DNA of 64,000 nt from Heliocidaris erythrogramma. Taxonomy: Eukaryota > Echinodermata > Echinoidea > Camarodonta > Echinometridae. Both the position numbers and the translations under genes were made by a program. Shown piece after piece: positions 56,697-64,000 of the stretch; the stretch's first letter is position 1; the number at the start of each line of letters is the position of its first letter. The DNA is taken from NCBI GenBank assembly GCA_025617745.1, contig CM046853.1:51663021-51727020 (forward strand). The letters are read 5' to 3'. The notes under the pieces are model-generated. The model was not told where the DNA came from, ran no database searches, and was given only the letters and a program-made list of their open reading frames with translations.

Positions 56697-57257
56697 AGGG
56701 AAAGTCCACCCTGATATTACTTTGCTTTTAAAAGAAGTAGAATAATCAAACAAACAGATCAGTGAAAGTTTAAGCAAAATCCAATAAGAAATAAGAAAGT
56801 TATGATTTTTAAAAATTTGTAATCAATCAAACGCAAATTGGCAACTCCGTGACGTATCTCGCGAGCTCATCTCCCATTTGTCCTGTACTGAAAAAAAAAA
56901 TCATAATTTCCATTTTCTTTCTAAAAAATATGTTTTCATACATGCATTCTAGATGTAATGTGATCATTTCACTTATGTTTTTACACATGCCCTGCAGGAT
57001 ACAAAATTTATTCCCAAATCAAATATAAAGGAAATGAAAATTTATGAATTTTGTATATGGAGCAAATCGGAGAGGAGCTCGCAAGATACGTCACGGAGTT
57101 GCCAATTTGTGTTAGATTGATTACAACTTCAAAATTTCATGACTTTCTTATTCCTTATCGGATTTTGCTCTCAAACTTTCTAATATTGATATGTTTCTTT
57201 AATTTTTCTGCTTCTTTCAAAACCAACTTAAAGTTAATATAAGGTTGGACTCCCCCT
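56697..57257. mobile_element. 561-bp Kolobok-like foldback MITE
   Basis: Flanked by TTAA (56693-56696, 57258-57261). Ends AGGGAAAGTCCACCC / GGTTGGACTCCCCCT; the two arms are inverted over about 180 bp (shared CAACTCCGTGACGTATC and GAGCTC). TTAA target and AGGG start fit Kolobok. No coding. Confidence 0.85.
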
Positions 57258-57261
57258 TTAA

Positions 57262-58751
57262 CTGGTAATTGCAAACTGTATGATTTATGGTGTAACTACC
57301 AAGATAGCTCTTGGTAGTTATTATTCCATTTGAAACTATGGAAGACAATCAGTGTCAGTTTGTCACGACAGCCAGTTTTATACATGTAGGGAATTATTAT
57401 CAGGCTATCATGGTATCTTTACAGTTCTAGCTAGTGCACTCATGTAGTGCTAATCAAATCCCACTTGGTTCTTGGCTTCCCTCTTGATAAAGTACATTCT
57501 GCCTTTCCTTCCAATCTTTCAATTCAATTCAAATTTCATGTGGCTAAAAGTATTTTTCCATTCTTTACTACATCAGTCCTATCAGAATAGTAAAATGCAT
57601 GTGATATAGTACTTTTGCTACTTAACAACTCAAAGTCTGAACTTGTGAAAGCCATAATAAACTGAAATTTGCACATTAAGCTGGATGTCAGATTTACTTG
57701 GAGTGAGTTTATGAGATTTCTTTCAATAATCTCTTCCAAATACTGCCTTGAATTCTTAGATTTTTACTTTTTTTAAGGCCCTAAAATCTGTGCGTATCAG
57801 TAATAATTCAGAACACAACAATATTGTGTGTATTGCAGCTGCAATAACAGCATACCTCTTGTAACCCAGATTCAAATACAATAACTTAACAGGTGAATGT
57901 AATATTTTGTTTCCTGGGAAGTGTGTAGAAATTTGACTGTATTACGAAAAATGGTGTATTATAGTCTATACACACAAAGCTACATGTATTGAGGCATTCA
58001 AAAGCTCTGAATTAACAAAAGAATTTTTTTAGAAACATTGCCCAGATTCCCTGAAGCAGAAAGAGTTCTGTTTGACAACCAATTCCCTTCATTGTCTTTT
58101 TATTCTTGTGGTGGTGGATATACACTTACATATACTTCAGTTTCCCAGTGAAGTTTCTAACGTGTGGTTCGATCAGGAAGTTCTTTGCTGCACATAGGAA
58201 GGATCACCAGTGGGAAGAAATTTGAGAATACTTGGGTTTCTAATTCTTTCGCTTGTAATTGTACTTGTTAGCTAGAATCGATAATCATTGTTCTAAGTAG
58301 CTTGATAATATTAGTACACTTTGCATGTGTAATTGAATTGATTGATACATGTATCTACATGTTAAAGATAGCTTTATATAAAAACATACCAGTACTGAAG
58401 CTCAGAGCAGAAAGCCCAAATCAAACAATACTAGGAATTAGAGATTGTTTAATGTTGCCTTTCTGTTCATTCTTGCATTTTAATCTGATGAGTGCAAGAC
58501 AAAATTATCCATTTTAGGTATGTCTCTTTTTTATTATCTATTGTTTGATTTTCTACCATTAATCATATTTTTAAATGATATTATTATTGATAACTTGTCC
58601 TGTGTTTGCTGATCTTTGCTCATATATGAAGAACAAGGAAGTGAATTGACTAGAAGTACTGTAATTGTGATTTTTAACGTGTCTTCTTGCTTTCTGTATA
58701 ATAGGTACCTGGTAGTGCTCAAAAGTAAAGTGCACCACAAAGAACTTTAAG
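57262..58751. other. Upstream region of the DNase I-like gene
   Basis: No coding recognised. A possible splice acceptor (CTGTATAATAG at about 58694-58704) lies about 48 bp before the ATG, so a 5' non-coding exon may lie further upstream. The short minus frames have no motif. Confidence 0.4.
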
Positions 58752-61700
58752 ATGAAGCTGAGTGGTGTCCTCTTGACAGCAACAGTCTTCTTAGCTGTGT
58801 GGAGTGATGCTTCGCAAACAGTGCCACAGGAATTCCGAGTGGGAGCCTTTAATATGAGGATCTTTGGGCAGAGCAAGATTAAAGATTTGGATGCAGTGGG
58901 TACTATTGTCAAGGTAAGATACTCAGTGTTGCCAGCAAAAAAAATATGATTCTGCTTGGGAGTAGCGAAAATTCTGCCGTGGAAAAGGGGCACATTTTCC
59001 TTTAAAAAAGGTGCTTTTCATGACAAAATCCTCTGACAAGCAAAAAAAAAAGGTCATCACCCATTTTCTGGTACATTTTCCTCAAAAAATTCTCTGACAA
59101 GCAATAAAAAAAAAAAATGGTCATCAACTCATCACACATTTTCAGGTACATTTTCCCTAATTCACTGACGAGCAACACCCCCCCCCCAAAAAAAAAATCA
59201 GAATTCTGCTAAAAAAAGCCAAATTTTGCCTAGCATAGTGCTAGATGCTAAAGCGGTCAAAATTCTGCCATCTCTGGCAACATGGAAGCTACTGGTATAC
59301 AGCAGCTGTACAAGCTCCATGGCTTATCAATCTGGTACTAGCCAAGGGAGCTGTACATGAAATTCATATATTGTGTGTGGAGAAGGATATCAACAAAAAA
59401 ATCCAGATCTACATATCACCCATTCCCATGTACTGTGAGCCATGCAAACCACTTTCGGAGTTTGCCAAAAGAGGTTTCCTTCCAGGCTCTACTAAAATTG
59501 AAAAAATTGAATGAATAAAAAAAGGGGGGGGGGGGAATAAGAAATTGACAGTTGCGATCAGGGTTTTCTTACCTTGCACGTGTTACTTGTATATACGGAT
59601 TTAAATCCTCTTTTAGGGTGCTTTTCAGAAAGTCATGGATGCAGAATGCCAGAGGATACTTTGGATTCACCAGCGTTCCGCTGCCGCCTCCGCATCACAT
59701 TCTTGTGTGCGCTCTAGCGGTCACATGCACATTTCTCAACGGATTTCTTTCAAACTTTGTGTGGACGTGTATCTTGGTGAAATCTAGACACCTCTAATTT
59801 CTGGTGATGCTGCCCCCAGTGTTCCGTCTTTTATAGGGTAAAAGGCCTTATTTTAGTGGATATCTTGTGTGCGCTCTGAGGTCACATTTCTTGACAGATT
59901 TCTTTCGAACTTTCTATAGAGATGCAGTATACTCTAATCTACACACATTGTTTTGGTGATGCTGCTCCTACTCCTAGTGTTGACAATAGTCCGGGCCACT
60001 GGCAGCAATCTCTACGCCATCCTTTTGTTTGAGGGAAGGGCAGGGGAGGGGGAGGTTCTTTGTCCCTCCTTCGAATCGCTGCCAGTGCCGGGGGATACAT
60101 TTCGCATTTGGTGCACACATTGGTCTTACTGGGAAGATGTGTACAACATATTTTTTTGATGTGTCGGAAGCTGCGTTGCCATGGAAACGGCATATCTATG
60201 GCAGTAAATCAGGCAAAAATCTTGCGGATCGAACTACTTCCTCAGTTTTCGACCAAAAGTCAAGAAATTTGGTACACACATTGGTCTTGGTGGGAAGATG
60301 TGCAAGACATATTTTTTGGATGTGTCGGAAGCTGCGTTGCCATGGAAATGGCGTATCTATGGCAGTAAATCGGGGAAAAATCTTGCGCGATGCCACTGTC
60401 ATGAATGTCACCAGCTACTTCATCTGGTAGACTGTTCCACACCTCAACTGCAGCATGGATGAATGTTCTGCCGGAAGAAACAGTCCTGGAGCTGGGTATC
60501 GTGAGAGCATGGCTAGGCAAGGAGACACTGTAGCGGGTAGTTCTACGAATAATTTACACACACGCAACTTCCATTCAAATGCATACAGCATGCGCAACTA
60601 CACACAGGCGCTCAAAAATGAATTGGACACACACACACATATTAATGTGCTGAAGCACGCAATTCAACCCGCATAGGAAATCAGGCTAATATTTTCGCGA
60701 GTTCTAGAATTCGCGCTTGCCGAAAATATCGCGAAATCCGCGAAAATTAATGTACCGCAAATATTTCTGCATTTACAGTATATACCTTTCCCAATTGCTT
60801 CAGTTTCTCTCAAATTAATCGGATAACCAGAACTCACCCTTATCCTGAACCCCTTTTATAGAAACAATTGGTAATTTTTTTCATTTTGTCCAGATCATTC
60901 TGCGTTATGACATAATCTTGCTTCAAGAAATCAGAGATATTGAGGGTACAGCAATTGAAACTCTCCTGAAATTGGTGAACATGTGAGTACAGATTCGTTA
61001 TTACTTTGAATAGCTAAAAATAATATATACTGTAAAGTATTTGAATTGAATTGAATTTATTTATTGGTTTCTATATCACATTACATTCCATTCAGATGAA
61101 TCAATACAACATATAATAACATCATACATGAGTAAACAAAAAAAACAACATGAGACTAACATAATACAAAATGAGATATAGAAGGGCTACTGCTTAAGCA
61201 ATAGAGCTTGAAATGCTTGCAGCCCTCGGTTGTAAAATACATGTAATACAAATAAATTAAAAGGGGATCAGAATTTAAACCCCAAAATATGGGGAGTGAC
61301 TTGCAAAGAAAGAGAAAGAGAGAAGAGAGAAAAAGAAAGACGGGGAGGGGCTGGTAGCCTATACGCTATGATAATACACCTTGTTTACAAGTTTATTAAC
61401 ACAAAAGATTAGAGTGCTAGGTCATGGACCATAATAATTGAATGAACAAATAGATGACAGAAGGAGTCTCAGTTGCAGTATTTACACAACAACATGGATC
61501 TGACAGCTGTTTTAAATGCATTTAATGACTTCAGATTTCTGATTTCAGGAGGAAATGAGTTCCAAATATCTGGACCATTAATGTCTGATAGATTTCAAGG
61601 CTAATGCAGTTTTAGGGTTTCTTAGATGGAAATGTTCAGTTTGTCTTGTGGGATAAGAGTGGATGTCTCTATTTAGACTAAACAGTGGAGGGAAATATGG

Positions 61701-63011
61701 GGGTAGCTGCCCGTTTGTTAGCTGGAACATGAAAACCCCAGTTTGTAGAATATTTATATCATCAACTTTCAGAGTTTTAAGTGTCGAGAACAAAAGGGTA
61801 GTATGATCGCGGAACGAAGAATTGGTACACAAACGAACAGCTTTCTTTTGCAGCAGTAGAATAATTTCAATATTATTTTTCGAGTTTGCCCATATGATAT
61901 TACAGTATGAGATATATGGTAATATTAACGAGTTATACAGCATAAACAAAATTTTGGAACATAATATTTCAGTTTAAAAAGTATGCCAACATTGCGTGAA
62001 ATCTTATGAGATATGTGTTTCACGTGGTAATTCCATCTCAAATTTTCATTTATGAAGACACCCAGAAATTTTGTACTCTCAACTCTTTGCAATGATTCGC
62101 CAAAATGAGTCATGTTTTGCTTAAAATGATATCAAATTTGCTGATATTCTAATAAAGGAAAGAGTTGCACTTTTGACATTCAAATTTCAAATTTTTCAGC
62201 TTGTCAATGGAGATTGTGCCATTTTCCCCTAATTTTGGCGAGTAGTTGGTACAATCAATGGCCTGACAAATATCACTGGAGTGTGTTATCAGTGTGTTAT
62301 CAGTTTTCTTCGGACGGTTTCTGAAAGAGATATTTTAACTCTATGTTCATGTAGCAATGATTCTTATTCGTCGAGAGGAAACGGTTGCACTATTAGCATC
62401 CAATCAGGTATAGTTATAACTGGAAGCACTACACACACGCACATTAGCCTGCACGCGTCCCCGGCGCGGCCCGGACTGGCCGCCGGGGTTACACTACTAG
62501 TGTAGAGGAGGACTCTCGGTGCGTGTAGCACTTTTTGCACGTTTTAGGGTTAAACTGTTTCATATGATCGGGGGTGTTTAGGCCTATTTGTGAAATTGTA
62601 GCAATGAAACAAAATAAAGAGAAGTACCAATTTTGAAAAGTGTGTACGTGATTCGTGTCACCAATACATTTCTTTTGTACCAATTCTGTAAATATCTTGA
62701 GATCAGGTTTTTTCTTTGAATAGATGAAAGTATTTCCATTTCTAGTTCTAATCTATGGTAGGCAAATTTTTTGCATAATCAAACAGAACAAAACCTCCAC
62801 ATTCCAGATTTGCATACTGTTGCATTTGGAAATGATATAAATTGAAGAGAGAAGGATACGCTTACTGTACTATTACATGGAATTAGGCCGTTTGTCCTTA
62901 TTTCTAATCTTCTTGCCTTTCCAGCGTGGCCATGGACGATCCTTATGCCATGACGATTAGTGAACGTCTGGGTAGATCAGTGAGCAAGGAGCAGTATGCC
63001 TACATGTACAG
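58752..63011 (+). CDS. DNase I-like secreted endonuclease, exons 1-3 (3' part outside window)
   Basis: Cleaves DNA by the Mg/Ca-dependent DNase I mechanism, probably extracellular or digestive. Exon 1 58752-58913 encodes a signal peptide (MKLSGVLLTATVFLAVWS) and FRVGAFNMRIFG, the conserved metal-site Asn strand. Exon 2 60894-60982 encodes RYDIILLQEIRDIEGTAIETLL, with the catalytic-site Glu of the family's QEVRD motif. Exon 3 62925-63011 encodes DPYAMTISERLGRSVSKEQYAYMYR, matching the family's LGR...KE.Y.F.YR segment. Splice sites are canonical (CAAG|GTAAGA, CCAG|ATC, CAT|GTGAGT, CCAG|CGTG, CAG|GTGAGT), with phases 0, 2, 2. Mammalian DNase I is about 280 residues, so two thirds, including both catalytic His, should lie beyond 64000. 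Introns 1 and 2 hold repeats. The only convincing host gene here. Confidence 0.9.
58925..59280. repeat. Dispersed repeat G, copy 3, in DNase I intron 1
   Basis: Starts 12 bp after the exon 1 donor with GTGTTGCCAGCAAAAAAA and ends GCCATCTCTGGCAACA, so the ends are short inverted repeats TGTTGCCAG/CTGGCAACA. Internally one block (CTCTGACAAGC...ACATTTTCC) is tandemly repeated. Confidence 0.75.
60105..60392. repeat. Tandem ~160-bp duplication in DNase I intron 1
   Basis: Two units share TTGGTCTTACTGGGAAGATG (second with TTGGTGGGAAGATG), GATGTGTCGGAAGCTGCGTT, GCCATGGAAA and TATCTATGGCAGTAAATC. Overlapping frames on both strands are by-products. Confidence 0.8.
61037..62150 (-). mobile_element. 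LINE fragment in DNase I intron 2
   Basis: On the minus strand 62113-61925 and then 61949-61578 encode RVESTKFLGVFINENLRWNY and LPYISYCNIIWANS, KKAVRLCTNS and SYPTRQTEHFHL, the RT C-terminal region of a jockey/CR1-type non-LTR element, with a frameshift near 61940. The 3' tail is (GAATT)n, seen on the plus strand at about 61038-61056. 5' truncated, inactive. Confidence 0.8.
62151..62924. other. Remainder of DNase I intron 2
   Basis: AT-rich, with a small GC-rich palindromic island CCCGGCGCGGCCCGGACTGG at 62460-62485. No gene. Confidence 0.4.
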
Positions 63012-64000
63012 GTGAGTAACATCAGAGAACTGGCCCTGTCTTTGTTAACTCTTTCGAGACAATTAACCACATTTTGTGGTTTAGCTCAATAATTTTGATT
63101 CAGAGGTATTTGGTCATTTTGTGTCCTATTTTGTAAATTACCAATATTGCATGTACAATGTATGGTACTATGAAAAATGGCTATTATAGCTAATATGCCC
63201 AGTAATCCTCAAACTGGCAAGATTCCTACTTAGGATATCAAAAAAACAGCAGAACGGAGGTATAGATAGGATTTGTATGGAGCGGAGGTATAAAGCCTTA
63301 ATAAACTAAGTAGGTAATAGATCTAGTGCAGCAAGATCAGATTCGCTGTCAATTGCTTGTGGTCTAGTGGTAAAGGCGTCTTCTCAGACTTTCAGAGTAT
63401 TCTCTTTCTACACTGCACTCGCGTTTAAGGTCCCAGGTTCGAATCCCGTTCTTTTGTGCTGATAATTTTTTTCAGTTATGAATCGATAACGAGAGCGTTT
63501 ATTCCGTTATAACTGAATTTCAACAATGAAAACCAAGAAACTTGACTAATTATTCACTTGTTCAGGCGGATTTAATGGCGGCTGGGCATAATAACGACTT
63601 TGGCCTGAAAAATGACATCAAAAGTGTCATTTTACTTGAAATGTGGTTAAATCTAAGCTCTGGTAGGACTTGCAAAATTCATGCAACTATCAGAATCTTA
63701 TATGTGCTTGGTATTAACATACAGTGTATGGGATCCATATAATATGTAAATTGGACTTGCCCAAATACTCCCTCATTTTAATGATTATGAAGCTGAAACA
63801 TAAATATGTATTTTCAGCACATAATGCCATTTGGATATGGTTTCATTTTCAGTTAATCACTTCCAATGTTATGAATTTAGTTTTCAAATACTAAAATATT
63901 AGATTTGGTAAAACATATAGGATCCTTATAACTTGGACTGGCCAAATAGTGTGTTACTTCCCTTCACATTTTAATTATTATGTTAGTAAAACATCAACTT
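63012..64000. other. DNase I intron 3, continuing out of the window
   Basis: AT-rich. Apart from the tRNA-like segment no feature is recognised; the next exon is not reached. Confidence 0.45.
63357..63452 (+). tRNA. tRNA-like sequence, probably pseudogene or SINE head
   Basis: TGTGGTCTAGTGGTAAAGGCG resembles a tRNA A box and GGTTCGAATCC is a near-perfect B box about 70 bp later, longer than a standard tRNA spacing without an intron or variable arm. I cannot pair a convincing acceptor stem, so a functional tRNA is unlikely. It lies in intron 3 of the DNase I-like gene. Confidence 0.35.

Noticed and set aside
60029-60430. Overlapping 71-133-codon frames on both strands in intron 1
   Set aside because: They come from the ~160-bp tandem duplication; none carries a domain or continues the DNase I frame.
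63357-63452. Functional tRNA gene
   Set aside because: A- and B-box-like words are present, but no acceptor stem pairs and the spacing is too long; kept only as a low-confidence tRNA-like feature.

Overview
This window looks like a piece of a marine invertebrate deuterostome genome, most likely an echinoderm (sea urchin-like). That is an inference from AT-rich, intron-bearing DNA, a gypsy element of sea-urchin style, Kolobok-like TTAA elements and very dense nested transposons. I recognise only one host gene, a secreted DNase I-like endonuclease whose first three coding exons lie at 58752-63011. Nearly everything else is mobile DNA inserted into mobile DNA.

The main discovery candidate is a 23.9 kb element at 4685-28580. 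It has near-identical 45-bp terminal inverted repeats (TIRs) that are themselves partly palindromic. It is flanked by TAA on both sides and sits inside the pol gene of a Ty3/gypsy retrotransposon. Removing the element plus one TAA leaves the pol frame continuous across the junction, which strongly supports both boundaries. Inside are two genes whose exons join in frame without a stop. One is a three-exon, 552-codon candidate D-D-E transposase with an NPVEHLW signature and a C-terminal C2H2 finger (minus strand, 9846-7563). The other is a two-exon, 523-codon protein with a C-terminal BEN domain, a coiled coil and a long array of an acidic, proline-rich 10-residue repeat (plus strand, 24275-26136). 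The rest of the element has tandem duplications, two LINE fragments, several MITEs and no recognised gene. I cannot place it confidently in a known superfamily.

Layout. 1-408: unassigned. 409-1106: LTR1 with a minisatellite. 1107-1214: primer-binding-site-like leader. 1212-2216: zinc-finger/coiled-coil repeat, copy 1. 2222-2698: LINE 3' end. 2699-4684 and 28584-31602: decayed gypsy gag-pol, split by the giant element. 31640-32640: zinc-finger repeat, copy 2. 33179-33899: probable gypsy 3' LTR. 34592-35650: hAT-like element with a captured first exon. 35700-37240: minisatellites. 38907-44607: a second copy of LTR1 swollen from 0.7 to 5.7 kb by nested insertions (element A twice, element B, HECT-bearing element C, and an unclassified 1 kb insert). 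45868-47465: nested elements F and F2 carrying a RecQ-like first exon. 46131-48972 and 50103-52932: a 2.8 kb direct duplication. 53400-57260: a run of MITEs. 58752-63011: the DNase I-like gene, with introns full of repeats.

Two themes recur. First, TIR elements that have picked up pieces of cellular-type genes (BEN, HECT, RecQ, and a first exon in element E). Second, target-site duplications that are still readable (TAA, TTAA, TA, 7-9 bp), so the order of many insertions can be read directly. Family names rest on motifs read by eye; no database search was possible.
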